Part shown: positions 49,901 through 61,690 of the stretch, one piece after another
How positions within the stretch are numbered: position 1 is the stretch's first letter
Layout of the letters: each line of letters starts with the position of its first letter
Origin: Ricinus communis
Taxonomy: Eukaryota; Streptophyta; Magnoliopsida; Malpighiales; Euphorbiaceae
Direction of reading: 5' to 3'
DNA: 64,000 nt
Assembly: GCF_019578655.1 (NCBI RefSeq)
Contig: NC_063263.1
Location: 15,499,001 to 15,563,000 of the forward strand
Position numbers and translations under genes: made by a program
The notes under the pieces: generated by a model
What the model was told of the DNA's origin: nothing
Database searches by the model: none
Seen by the model: only the letters and a program-made list of their open reading frames with translations

Positions 49901-51767
49901 GGTTCAAATATGATTTTCAATAAAATTAGTTGGTAACCATTTTGCTGTTGATTGTTCACTTTCCTTCTAAATGAAAAACTTAGCATAATATATATACTTT
50001 AGTTCTAGCCTGCCACACTTTGGTAATCAAGAAAGACATACCATTCAATATCACATGGTGGTAAAGTTGCTTTGATGAAATTCCTTATCGGCCACTTTCT
50101 AATCCTATCTCCACTACTAACTTTATCTAAGCATCAAAACAAGGTTTAAAATGTATAGTCAATTTAGATCTCATTGGGTATATGGGACATTCTTTTTATA
50201 TTAAATTTTTGATAGAATTATTGTATCATCCTTATCTGATTAAATAATGCATGAAATTTTCAGTTTGGATGGAGTACTTAAATAACAATAAGTCAAGAAT
50301 GTAATCAAGCATGGAAAATTTTTCTTCATAGACTTGGGGGTGAGAGTCCAAATGTTATGAGTAGCTTGTGAATGATTGAAGGAAGAAGGAGAAGAAGAAG
50401 GTAGATGAGTCAATAAGCAACTTGCTGTGAAAGGTGTTAACAAGTCAAATTTTTAGGAAAGAAAAGCCAAAGGACCCTCTTAGAGACAAATTTTTCAAAG
50501 TTGATGGGCACTTTTAACATGACTTTCCATCACAGCAAGTATTGGAGAAAAGAAAAAGAAAACAAAACATTATTTCCAAAGGTGGCATTTATTTGATTAG
50601 GACTAGAGTGATTAGTTTCTCTTTTCAATTGCTATAGAAAGCAGACATAACTATAGTTATAATTTACAACCCTACTAACCAATTTTCTTTTTGTTAAATT
50701 TCTCCAGCACAAGTTGGTTGGTAGTGAAACATATTAAATCACTTTAAATGCACCATGGCAAAAGATCACCCAGAAAGGAATTTGGTTTTGATTGACAGAC
50801 AATTGGTTAGATGATATCTTACTCCTTTCATGTAAAAAATTAAGAAAGAACTAAGAAGGATGAAATTGAGTGATTGAAATTTATACATATCAGACTTCAA
50901 ATAAAATAGCATTAATTCAAAGGGTGCTTACTCAGTGCAATGGTTGCTTATTTATTGTATCCCAATTGCTGAATAAAATAAATAAAAGAAAGCTTCTTTT
51001 CCAGCAATTACGAGAGTAAAAAGAAAAAGAAAAGAAAAGAAAGTGCAATTGAATTTAGGGCATCAGCAAACTTTTTAGGTTGATTGAAGTCAGCTTTGTG
51101 TGTTGACTCAACAAAAGATCTATAAGGATCCTTCACCACCTTACTGTCAAAAGAGCTTCATAGGAAAGAATGAAAACAAAGTTTCAGCAATAACATAACA
51201 AGCCCCTTTTAATATGGGAATACTTGGAAGCTTCCTTTATTGGTTTGTACTCTAAATGCTACTAATGCAAAATTGGCCCCCTTATTTGTGTTTATTGTTG
51301 CTGAACAGATCATGTTTGCATTAGTAAGGTAAAGGTTTTCTGGAAAATACTTTCCTGATAAGTTGGAGACAACAAGCTTTACACTTTCCCATTAACTTCC
51401 CTTATCATTTAAAAAAGAAGATAAACCAGCTGGATCTTGGCAAGATGGTCCCCAAAGTGCTGGTAGTGAATTTTTTAGGCCTTCTTTGTAGCATATTCTG
51501 CACAAGGCAAAGGGCAAGTAAAATTCATGTCTGAATGATCTTGAACTATTTGTGCATATTGTTGGACCCCGCAGTCCACAATTTTGCTGGATTGGGCCTA
51601 CTTGCCTGTTTGTTGCTCCTGTTCTCCTCATTTTACTACAACTAAGCATCCATTCTCATATGTTCACATAACAATAGAACAGGTGCAGACTACCATCTGT
51701 TCTTGCCAAGAGAACAGTTTACATGCTTCTTCCACCAAGAAAACAAATAGGAGACTGCAATAAAATT

Positions 51768-52157
51768 TTACGGGAATTTTGTTGTAGATTTATTATTTTC
51801 GTCATTATCATTTGAAATGACTTTAACTCCATTGTTTCTAAGGGCATTAATAATAGCCCAAATCTTCGTGCGGTTTTTAAAACCTTTTTTCTCAACCTCT
51901 TTGTTTGCATCAACATGAATTCCTCTTCCCTGTCCTTGTTCGAGTCCCTCCACCTTGAGTCGCATGGCCAACACCTCTCCAACAATTGCTGCCGCTTTGG
52001 CGTTGCATGACCGACCACACTCAAGTGTGTTCTTGATAGAATGTTCGACTGTTGATGCTGTCGCAACAATCCTTCCATTGTTTCGGTCCACAACATTTGC
52101 TGTAATGTACTTCAATGATATAAACATCCTCAACACATACCTTTTCAAAACTGTCAT
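51768..52157 (-). CDS. uL18-family (ribosomal L18p/L5e) protein
   Basis: A single coding exon of 129 residues. After MTVLKR the sequence RYVLRMFISLKYITANVVD starts a uL18-type fold. ATASTVEHSIKNTLECGRSC, then AAIVGEVLAMRLKVEG and GFKNRTKIWAIINALRNNGVKVI follow, and a short Asp/Asn-rich tail closes it. I remember Arabidopsis At1g08845 and relatives as very similar and annotated 'Ribosomal L18p/L5e family protein'. uL18 proteins bind 5S rRNA in the large subunit. Which ribosome this small form serves is unclear, since no obvious transit peptide is seen. An AG acceptor sits 13 bases before the ATG (exon end at 52,170), so the gene has a spliced leader. The head-to-head neighbour is ABCF1. Family is certain, exact role is not. 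Confidence 0.88.
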   Translation of the reverse strand: MTVLKRYVLRMFISLKYITANVVDRNNGRIVATASTVEHSIKNTLECGRSCNAKAAAIVGEVLAMRLKVEGLEQGQGRGIHVDANKEVEKKGFKNRTKIWAIINALRNNGVKVISNDNDENNKSTTKFP

Positions 52158-52537
52158 CTTTTTGAAACTCCTGCCATTTCATTTAACAACAAACAATATA
52201 TCAGTTTTTAAATTTAGCATCTTTACCAATCAAAACAAGCAAGACATCTCAACAAAGAAGAAAGGAAAGCACAGTTTATGTTTACCACATCAGTAGCCGC
52301 TAATGGCATACTGACGACATGGTTTCTAGTTCTTGACATTTGAACATACTTCCCAAAATCCAAACATTCATCAGGGAATAAAATTCAAATCTCTACACTG
52401 CAATAAACACGTCTGTTGAGAAGCACAGGTCCTACACTTTATTCATTTCTTTAATCAATTGCAATTGTTGAAATTTACTATATCACCAGTTACCTACAAT
52501 TTTAATGTGAGGTTGACCTTTATAAGTCATACAGAGA

Positions 52538-52560
52538 CCCCCCCCCCCCCCAAAAAAAAA
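52538..52560 (+). repeat. C14-A9 homopolymer junction
   Basis: Fourteen C followed by nine A, in the leader intron of the uL18-type gene. Such a pure C run is rare in this AT-rich window. Confidence 0.95.
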
Positions 52561-53339
52561 TAAAAATCACAAAAGAGCAGTGCCTAATAGGTTGTTCAAA
52601 TTGGAAGTTTACATTATTGCCAATTGAACAGTAGTCGAGGGTCTATAAAAAATCTATTTCTTGCTGTAACTCCAAATGGTAAGTACCATCTTTGAGAAAT
52701 CTCAACAGACTACAAGAAACATAAAGAAAGATATATATGCAGGCATGCAAACTAACTGCAGATGGCTAACAAGGATCAGACAAATAAACATCATCAAGAA
52801 CTCAACCTGTTCTGAATGAAATAGAATTTATGGAACTTCAATGGTTGTTTGCAATTATATAGGTAGCCTAGGCTGCAAGGGTCCTAAATCCCTTTCTTTA
52901 TTAGGTGAAAAGAATTCTCTGCATCTTTATCTATTAATAAATGTCACTATCTACAAAATTCTGTAACCATAGGACTTTTATTTAGAAAAACTGTCAAGCT
53001 AAGTAATATAACAAGTGACAACAAACTTTTACAAAAGTTAACTTGTTTTTTGTGATCTATGATGACACAGTTAACCTTCATGACATCCAAATTATTAAAA
53101 AATTATAAGAATGCAGCAAACCGAAGGGGTGAGCATCAGTCTGTTCAAGAAAATGATTAATAAAAAGAAAACCAACATTCTCAAAATAAAGGACTGAGCT
53201 GAATTAAATCTAAGAAACCAGGCGAAATCGGTTTGATATGAGTGGTGTTTCAATTCTTTCTGGGTAACTGGGAGGTAGAGAAGAAAGGAAGGGGCAGACG
53301 TGAACTAACTTAAGAGAAAAGTCGCACAAGATGATCTAG

Positions 53340-53465
53340 TGGCTCTATATCCTTCTGAAGATGTAACCCAAAAAATTCTTCGGAGTAGAGAAGGATAGTC
53401 CGCATAACCGACCCCAATTAACTTGGGATTAAGGCTTAGTGAGTTGAGAAATAGAGGACATTTCC
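53340..53465 (+). repeat. SINE or RTE-type LINE 3' end fragment
   Basis: 'accgaccccaattaacttgg' followed by 'gattaaggctt' (53,409-53,439) matches a very common plant repeat end (ccgaccccaa...ttgggattaaggctt) found at the 3' ends of Au-type SINEs and RTE LINEs. The usual TTG-repeat tail is not conserved here (gtgagttgag instead). No coding part remains. Confidence 0.55.
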
Positions 53466-54705
53466 ATTCCTCCATATACGGTCAGTTCCTTAGCCTCCAT
53501 TCCCCAGACTTAGAAATATTCAAACAAGACAATCAGAATATGCAATTGACAACTTACTCAACATTTTTAATGTAACTCACAATAGAAAAGAGAAGATAAA
53601 ATTTATTGAAAACTACATGCCAGAGGATGAACATCATGCTGCACAAGATCCATTCAGTAATCCAGACTAGTGTCAATTTGACATAAAAGAAGCGTATGAA
53701 ACCTATGAAATCAATAATCACATAAATTTATATTTTTAAAATTGTATAAAATTAGTGAAATTACATTTGTAAGCTGAAATCATTGAGAAATCATACTCTT
53801 GATATTATTTCACTGGTTTAAGAACCTTAGAACCATTAAGATGCACGCAACAACACAAGATGCTAGATAGTAATTGGATATAAACATTGTTAGAACACTT
53901 CCACTTCCAAATTAAAAGAATTAATTCTTCTACTAACTGCCTCCCAAAATATAACATTCAAAAACTAAAATTTTACTAAATCTAAAAGCTATTCAGGCTT
54001 CAGATAGTCCGCAGAAGCAAAACATATAACCAATTGAATTTAAGTTAACTAAGAAAATGGAAAGAGAAATAAAGAGAGAAACATCCAATTCAAAGAATAA
54101 GTGAAGCAATCTAGAAATAGAAATGCAATGAGCATATGTTAATAGATTTCGGACTAGAATAGTCAGGGAAAGCCCTAAACTACACTTAGCAAACAAAATT
54201 TTTAATTTCCACATCTATTAGGAAAAACAGAAAAGCAATAGCAGCAAGACAGCTTCACAAAAGTTGAAGTCTCTAAACCTAAAATAGAGTAAGTTGAATC
54301 AGGAAAGCTTCTATCATCCACAGTAAATGAACAAGCAATTCACTTGTATCCCAATTACCCCCGCACACCCCTCCAGAAAACACAAAAATTGACTTACTCT
54401 GATGAAACTCACATCAACAAAGAGGAAATGCAATTAAAAGATTCCATCAACAGAATAAATGAGTCACCTCTTCTAAAATTGATTAACACAACAAAAAGAT
54501 TCAAACTTTATCACAAATCAGTGTGCAAATATCATACATAAAAATGAATCAAAAGAGGGAAAAGAAAACGAAATCAGCTACTATAGAAATATAAGTTAAT
54601 AAGATTCAAATATAAAAGAACCAAATCTTACCTGGTTTTAAGAGAGAGAAGGGGATTCTTTCAATTGAGGAGAGAGAGAGATAGCGGCTCTACAGTGCAT
54701 AACAA

Positions 54706-54786
54706 ACAAGAGAACAAAAAAAAGAAAAAAAACAAACGATGTCGTTTCATACTAAGCAAAGTTGTACTAAGATACGCAACTTAACA

Positions 54787-54820
<34 letters not shown>

Positions 54821-54875
54821 ACACGTGTCATTCGAACTCTCTATAAATACACAAATCCCACCTTCAAAGCAAACC
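54706..54875. promoter_or_regulatory. Shared bidirectional promoter of the uL18-type gene and ABCF1
   Basis: Only about 150-170 bases separate the leader exon of the minus-strand gene (outer edge near 54,705) from the likely ABCF1 start near 54,875. For ABCF1 there is a TATA box (CTATAAATAC, 54,841-54,850). Between them are a G-box (CACGTG, 54,823-54,828), a TA run (54,785-54,821) and a palindrome-like aaacgatgtcgttt (54,733-54,746). An AAACCCTA telo-box-type motif, often seen at translation genes, lies in the ABCF1 leader (54,952-54,959). The start sites are inferred. Confidence 0.65.
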
Positions 54876-54985
54876 CTCTTTCAATAGAACCCTAACAATC
54901 GGGTTTTATTATTAAGCTGAAAAAAAACCCCGAATCCACATCGAACCCACGAAACCCTAGATCCACACACACTCTTCAGATCAAG

Positions 54986-55087
54986 GTCTATTTTTCTCTT
55001 ACGAAAAAGTATCAATCTTCTCGATTTCTGTTTGTATAATTTTTAGCTGAATATTGCTTCTTCTTTTTTTTTAATAAAATTTTTTAG
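54986..55087 (+). other. ABCF1: Leader intron of ABCF1
   Basis: The donor aag/gtctat follows 54,985, and a T-rich acceptor ends in AG at 55,086-55,087 directly before the ATG. The intron is about 102 bases. It is inferred from splice consensus. Confidence 0.6.
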
Positions 55088-58000
55088 ATGGTGTCCGACG
55101 CGAGCAAGAAGAAGGCAGCGCAAAAGAAGGCGGCGGCGGCAGCGAAGAGAGGCGGGAAGGCATCTGCGTCTTCTAAAGCTGCTGCTGCTGCGACGGCGGC
55201 GGCTGATAATGGAAGTGTAGACAAGTTATCGAATGGAATAGGGGCTATGCAGATTTCAGATCGAACTTGTACCGGTGTTTTATGCTCACATCCTCTCTCT
55301 AGAGATATTCGTGTAAGTCTTTTTTTAATTTTATTAGAAACTGGAAATTTGAAGCTTTTGTATGCTTGTTTGATGGTTTCTGTAGTCATGAATTTGGTGA
55401 TTTGTCAAAAAAGTGAAATTTGATGATTAATGCTATATCTAGAAATACAATTAGGCAATCAATAATCTTCACCAGTGATAATTAGGTGAATTTTTTTATA
55501 GAGCAATGCGTTCCTACATTCATATGTTAGGGAAACTGAAAACTCAAAACAAAATTGAGTTAGAGCGGCGTAAGGTTTTTAAAATAGTGTCATGATCATA
55601 GCATAATGAGTCTCACTACTAGCTTATTGTTGCTAGCTTGGTGCTACCTAGACCAGTGACTAGGCGAGCGGCTCGGTCCTGTCACCAGAGCATTCTGACA
55701 CCTCTTGATGCCACATTTAATTAGTAGAAACTTTCCTTGTGAATATAAGCAATTGTTCGTCCTTGTGGGCACTCCTTGGAGGGAGGTAAATATTGAGTGA
55801 TAAAGAATTTCTGTATTTATATGTATGGAGTTGAGTTTCTTTTATTCCACTGGAGATGATATTGGATGATTAACTAAGTTATCTGCTAATTGCAGATTGA
55901 GTCTTTATCAGTGACTTTTCATGGACATGATCTCATTGTTGATTCTGTGCTTGAGCTCAACTATGGCAGGTTTGATAATCTTACCTTCTGACACAAATCA
56001 TGTACTATTTCATATGCGAGTACTGGTTGATATTTATTTCTTTTCCCTTTAAATTATGTTGTATTTCAGACGATATGGATTACTTGGTTTAAATGGATGC
56101 GGAAAGTCAACACTGTTAACTGCAATTGGTTGCCGTGAGCTTCCAATTCCAGACCACATGGATATTTATCACCTCACCAGAGAAATTGAAGCTTCTGACA
56201 TGTCTTCACTTCAGGCTGTTATTAGCTGTGATGAGGAGAGGTTGAAATTGGAGAAGGAAGTTGAGATTTTGGCAGCTCAGGTATGTGCATGTTCCGAAGA
56301 AACTTTGGTGCTCTAAAGCTTTGTGCATGTTCCTAAGAAACTTTGGTGCTCTAAAGCTCTGTGCATGAGGGATATAATAATGAGTTTCAATCGTATTGAT
56401 TTGGTTTTTACATAGGATGATGGAGGTGGAGAGTCTCTTGAACGTATTTATGAGCGTTTGGAAGCTATAGATGCATCCACTGCAGAAAAACGTGCTGCTG
56501 AGATCTTGTTTGGTCTTGGTTTTAGCAAGCAGATGCAGGCAAAAAAAACTCGTGATTTTTCTGGTGGATGGAGGATGAGGATTGCATTAGCTAGGGCTCT
56601 GTTCATGAACCCTACTATCCTCTTGCTTGATGAACCTACCAATCATCTTGGTAAGTTCTACTGCATATGATACATATTTGGCTAAGGTTGACATCTTACT
56701 AGGCATCTTTTGGTTGACATTACTATTACATCTGGTTCATTTTATTTTTCTTGGGGAGCTTGATTACGATTGTGCTAGAGCTCTTTTTATACATGGACAT
56801 CTGTTATTGTTGATATATTTCATTCTCTGCTTTTGCACTCTCTTTTTTTGGGACGTGTAATGTATGCCTTTCTGGTAGGTATAAGCCTGTAAAGAGTGGT
56901 GATTGTAGGGGAATCCATGAGGATTATTTGTACGACTGTGGTGGTATTTGAGTTGCTGTGCCTGGAGTAAAATATGTAAAATCTACAAATTAATGTATGA
57001 TGTTGAAGTATGGTGTGTGAGTTGTTGATAGGTGGTGTATTAGATGTCGGTAGGTGCTATGTTTAGACATTTGAATTTTGTTTGCTCAAGATTGAAAAAG
57101 AATAATCTGGACAGGGTTTTCAGGGTGTTTATGAGAAATCTGAGTATAAGTGTCATGTTAATGTATTCATTTTTATGGTGACAGATTTGGAAGCCTGTGT
57201 CTGGTTGGAGGAAACTCTGAAGAAATTTGAACGCATTTTAGTGGTGGTGTCGCATTCTCAGGATTTTTTGAATGGTGTCTGCACGAATATTATACACATG
57301 CAAAACAAGACATTGAAGATCTACACTGGAAATTATGATCAATATGTTCAGACTCGTTCTGAACTGGAGGAAAATCAGATGAAACAATACAAGTGGGAGC
57401 AGGAGCAGATTGCTTCAATGAAGGAGTACATTGCCAGATTTGGACATGGTTCAGCAAAGTTGGCTCGTCAAGCACAGAGCAAGGAGAAAACCCTTGCAAA
57501 GATGGAGCGGGGTGGGCTTACGGAGAAGGTAGTTAGAGACAAGGTGCTAGTCTTCCGTTTTGTTGATGTTGGAAAGCTCCCACCACCAGTGCTTCAGTTT
57601 GTGGAAGTTGCATTTGGCTACACTCCTGAGAATATCCTCTACAGAAACCTTGATTTTGGGGTAGATTTGGACTCTAGGATTGCTTTGGTGGGGCCCAATG
57701 GTGCTGGAAAGAGCACACTGCTGAAGCTCATGACAGGGGATTTGGTTCCTGTTGATGGCATGGTTCGGCGACACAATCATTTGAGGATTGCTCAGTTTCA
57801 TCAGCACTTGGCTGAGAAACTTGACTTAGACATGTCTGCCCTACATTTTATGATCAGAGAGTATCCAGGGAATGAGGAAGAAAAGATGAGAGCAGCAATT
57901 GGGAAGTTTGGCTTAACCGGCAAAGCCCAGGTGATGCCCATGAAGAATTTGTCCGACGGTCAGAGGAGCCGGGTCATTTTTGCTTGGTTGGCTTATAGGC

Positions 58001-58242
58001 AGCCCCACATGCTGCTGTTGGATGAACCAACGAACCATTTAGATATTGAGACAATCGACTCGCTGGCTGAGGCATTGAATGAATGGGATGGGGGTTTGGT
58101 TCTAGTTAGCCATGATTTCAGGCTTATAAATCAGGTAGCAGAAGAGATATGGGTGTGTGAAAATCAAGGTGTAACCCGATGGGAAGGCGACATCATGGAC
58201 TTCAAGGAACACCTCAAGAGAAAGGCTGGATTATCTGATTAA
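55088..58242 (+). CDS. ABCF1: ABC transporter F family member 1 (GCN20-type soluble ATPase)
   Basis: A soluble twin-ATPase protein without membrane segments, acting with ribosomes rather than in transport. Five exons (55088-55312, 55896-55969, 56070-56280, 56416-56650, 57185-58242) give 600 residues, close to the Arabidopsis ABCF1 length. Residues 1-45 are Ala/Lys-rich and basic. ATPase 1 has Walker [10 protein letters not shown] (106-114), signature FSGGWRMR (218-225) and Walker [12 protein letters not shown] (239-249), split by an intron before the last Asp, then VSHSQDF. A charged linker (about 305-365) follows. ATPase 2 has GPNGAGKST (418-426), LSDGQ (504-508), [11 protein letters not shown] (525-535) and VSHDF (556-560). 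All catalytic motifs are intact. GCN20/ABCF proteins are linked to GCN1-GCN2 stress signalling and ribosome-bound ATPase roles. The plant role is inferred from family. Confidence 0.96.
56284..56366 (+). repeat. 38-bp tandem duplication in ABCF1 intron 3
   Basis: Copies start at 56,284 and 56,322, with a partial third at 56,360. The shared text includes 'aagaaactttggtgctctaa'. The copies differ at very few positions. The first copy starts three bases after the exon's donor GT. Confidence 0.92.
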
Positions 58243-59999
58243 ATCAGATGAGAGGATTGATGCAAAGATTATTATTATTTTACGATCATCGTGCTGCCTT
58301 TGCCTATGGTTGTGAATTATAGTACTCTCTCTGAGTCAGAACATAAGGCAGGCGACAGCGTCATCCATATGATGTTAGCCTGGGGAGAATTAAGAAAAAG
58401 ACGAAAGAGAGCAGAGATGGGGTAACAGAAAGAAAGGCTTGGTTATTGTTTCAGCTGAATGGTACCCTGCCAGGTATTAGGTAATATTTTTGTCTTGTTT
58501 TTTCTTTATTATTTATGTTTACGCATTCTTATCATTATTATATACAATGATTTGATACGAACATCTAATCTGTGTGCTTTGTTATATTCGAGTATATGTT
58601 GTACTTTGAGAACTCAAGGGGCAGGCCTAAATTCTTATGTATTACATTTGGTTCTAATTCCTGCCCACTCATTCTATGTGCTCATTCTTTAATCTGTCTC
58701 CTTTTTCATTAGAGATATCCTCCCACCTATTTTGATATGGATTAGTCCGAGTGTTATATAACTCTTATCAGTTTTTAATCTCAAAGGCAGTTTAAGTTTC
58801 TCAAAATATGATTTCAAAATCTTCAGATTATTACTTTTATAATTAATATTGAATTAAAAAAAATTATTAAGTATTAAAAGCGTTAATTTACTAATATTGA
58901 TAGAAGACTTGAAATTAGATATATACTCAAAACATTATGATTAATATACGCGAATTGGTAATTGCTGCATAAAGGAGAACATTTTTTTTCTAACAATATT
59001 TAATTTTCAATTCAATAGGATCTGGGAATAATTCTATGTAATTATTAAAAATTTATCTCAATAAAATCTTATATTATATGAAATTCCATTTTTAAGAATA
59101 TATCTCTAGTTATTTTATATATATATTATATTATATTAAAAATATATTATATTAAAATTTTTTTTACTATATTTTTATTTTTATTAATTTTATTGGTATA
59201 GTATGATTAATTTTTAATAGATTTTTATATTTAGTTATCATTTTATTTTACTATGATAAAGAAAATTTCACCCTTTGTTTTAAAGGATTATTAGGGCTTA
59301 TATTTTCTGACATCAATAAAACTGCTCTTGACTTGCTCACAATTTGATTCTTTTTCGGATATGTCTAATTTGATTCTTCTTGAAATGTATCTTATAGAGG
59401 ATTATAATCAAGATTTATTCAGTACTCTCTTATATTATTAATTATGTAATATACGAGGAAGGTAGTTTTTATAGAATTTAATAATTTGATGAACTTATGG
59501 TATTATTCTCTTCAATTTCTACCAACTGTTTTTTTAAAAATTAAAAAATTTTCAATTATTTGCCATTTGTGTAACATTAATTTTTATTTATTTATTAAAT
59601 CTTACAATATTTATAGAATAATAATTAGTCTAATTAACTATTTTTTTATAATTAATTTTATTATACGATTTTTTAATTTAAATAAATTACTAAAAAAAGA
59701 CCATTAATATAGAAGGGAAAAAGATACTTTTATACTCTTAACTGTAACGCCTTTATACTAATGCGTCCGTGTTCCAAACTTTTATATACAAGTGCTAATA
59801 GTACATGTTACTCATTTTCATGGTCATCCTAATTAGATTTGAGAGTGAGATTCATGTTAATGTTTAGTCGAAATATATAAAAAGTTCATTTTAAATTTAG
59901 AATAGAAAATAAAATAAAATTAAAAGAGATATTTTGGTGTTATAGAATATATTTATTTATTAACATAAAATTTTACTAAGTTAATGTCTCTAAGTTAGT

Positions 60000-60640
60000 A
60001 CTCGCAAGTGCACGAATCTTTCCTATAATATAGGTAAGTTCACCACGAAGTTAGTCTCTTGAAAAACTATGAGGCCACTTGTTATAAATTAATTATTAAT
60101 AAAAAATAATAAAAATAAATCTAAACATTTTAAATTAATATTTTTGAGAGAATAATATTCATAAAGTCAAATAATTAAACAATAAATAAATATGAAACTG
60201 GTCAAGATAGATGACAACCCTTTCTTACTTACCTAGAGGGTAATTTTCTTTTATGGCTTTTACTTCCCTTTCGCTAAGAAAATATGCAATGCAAATGTAA
60301 AATATTATGATTTAAAGTTATATATTAAAAACAGTATTTGGTTTAATTATTTATTTAGTAATTTTTTTGTTTTATTTTAAGCATAAATCTAATTAATAAG
60401 ATTGTGATGTGTATTTTCCTTTAGTCATTTAAATTAATGATGCAACTAAAGTTTCTTCTACCAAAATAGATTAAAATAAAGTTGGTATCTTTAATACATT
60501 CAACCTAGGTATGTTCATAACAATTATTATTGCTAAATTAATATGATAGTTCACTAATAATAATAACTGAAATTAATAAAGATATAAAAATAAAGAAATC
60601 ATTCATTAAATAAATAAATAACGAGATTCATATAAAAGTA
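60000..60640 (-). repeat. Inverted, diverged relative of the LTR-like block at 18.25-18.81 kb
   Basis: Read on the minus strand, the sequence passes through motifs in the same order as 18,280-18,815: 'tttaatgaatgatttcttt', then 'tatcatat.aat', then 'tgttatgaa..t.cctaggtt' and 'taatctat.ttggt', then 'cacatcac.atctcat', 'ttactaa', and finally 'gtgcacttgcgagtact'. It is clearly the same family, in opposite orientation and about 42 kb away. Confidence 0.65.
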
Positions 60641-60788
60641 AAAAAGTTAAACTAAACATTTATAAAAACTAACATAACATATTTAATCCAATAGTCATGG
60701 TATTAAATAAAAAAATATAAAATAATAAAATATAAGCTCCCTCTAGATTTAAAAAGAGATTGGTCTTTACTCTCTACTTTTTGGGAAG

Positions 60789-60850
60789 GTAACTGTAGAA
60801 AAAAGAATGGTAGTAGAAAGTAACTGTAGAAAAAATAATAGTAGTGGACA
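60789..60850 (+). repeat. 31-bp tandem duplication
   Basis: 'gtaactgtagaaaaaa' followed by a 'gtagtag/gtagtgg' ending occurs at 60,789 and again at 60,820, with small differences. Confidence 0.75.
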
Positions 60851-61439
60851 TATGTGGAGAGCAGATAGAAAAAAACTCTTCTCCTCTTAGAACTAGATTT
60901 ATAGATATATATATAGATGAGTCTTTTTTTAAGTAATTCTCTCTAGATATAAATATATCGATATAAATCTATCTGAAAGATAAAAATAATCATCAAATAT
61001 TATCCTATAAATAATTTTTAATAATTATATAAACTAATTAAGATATTTCTTAAATTTTGTAAAATTTTGGTTAGATTTTACAAATAGTAATCTATGTATT
61101 TTAATTTTAGATTTTGACAGTAACTTTCAAAACTTCTTTATAGATAATAATTCTAAGTTACGGTCTTAACTATATAAGACAGCCTCAGTACCAATATTGG
61201 AGGAAGCACATGAGATGGCAAACATGGTAAGTAGTAGAATCAATCTTTAAAAAGTTGGGTTGGCTACAGAAAAGACAAGACAAGGCACATTCTCACTCAG
61301 ATCTCTTTTCAATCATTCAGACAGTCCTAAAAAAAGTTAGCCCTTTTCACTATTTATTTAAATCTCCTTTGTTAGTTCGTTCCAGTAGTCAACTCTAGCT
61401 TCTCTTGGCGAATGCTAGATTTAATTAACCAATAACGAG

Positions 61440-61690
61440 TTTTATAATTGATTAATATTATATTTAATTAAAATTTATAAAATTTATTTATAATTTAAAA
61501 TTGATGTGTTCCGAATGAAATTAAAGTTAATTTATAATTTTATATAATTAAATTTTAAAAATAAACAAAATTTTTAAATAACATATTAATTAATCAATAT
61601 ATTCTATAATACTAAAATATTTTTTAACTTTATTATTTTTATTTTTTTATATATTTTTTTAAATAAAATAAATTTCTTTATATATTTCAA
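61440..61690 (+). repeat. AT-rich dispersed repeat, copy 3 of 3
   Basis: It shares ordered motifs with 15,490-15,790 and 46,680-46,930: 'tataaaatttat', then 'ctataatactaaaatattt', then 'tttaactttattatt', then 'taaataaaataaat'. It is unclassified. Confidence 0.5.

Larger units (their letters stand above)
42965..51767. other. Spacer between HIPP and uL18-type genes
   Basis: 42,965-43,330 is likely the HIPP 3' untranslated region. The rest is AT-rich with no gene I can support. Mixed-composition islands are at 44,690-45,130, 45,880-46,020 and 47,480-47,870. They hold only short frames. 51,377-51,660 has a GC-richer minus-strand frame of 85 codons directly downstream of the uL18-type gene, possibly its 3' untranslated region. 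Confidence 0.5.
52171..54631 (-). other. Long leader (5' UTR) intron of the uL18-type gene
   Basis: A donor reading GTAAGATTTGG on the minus strand (54,621-54,631) follows a CT-rich leader exon at about 54,632-54,705. The acceptor ggcag lies at 52,171-52,175. This gives a leader intron of about 2.46 kb. Inside are a C14 tract, a SINE/RTE-like tail and otherwise unremarkable AT-rich sequence. The alternative is two shorter introns with an extra leader exon. One candidate with a GT donor lies near 52,287-52,340 but is unproven. Confidence 0.6.

Noticed and set aside
51392..51649. 85-codon minus-strand frame downstream of the uL18-type gene
   Set aside because: Unrecognised, and it directly follows a complete gene on the same strand. 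The 3' untranslated region is the simpler reading.
61140..61240. Possible first exon (TATA-like box, ATG and gtaag donor near 61,228)
   Set aside because: Only four codons before the donor and no continuing exon found before the window ends.
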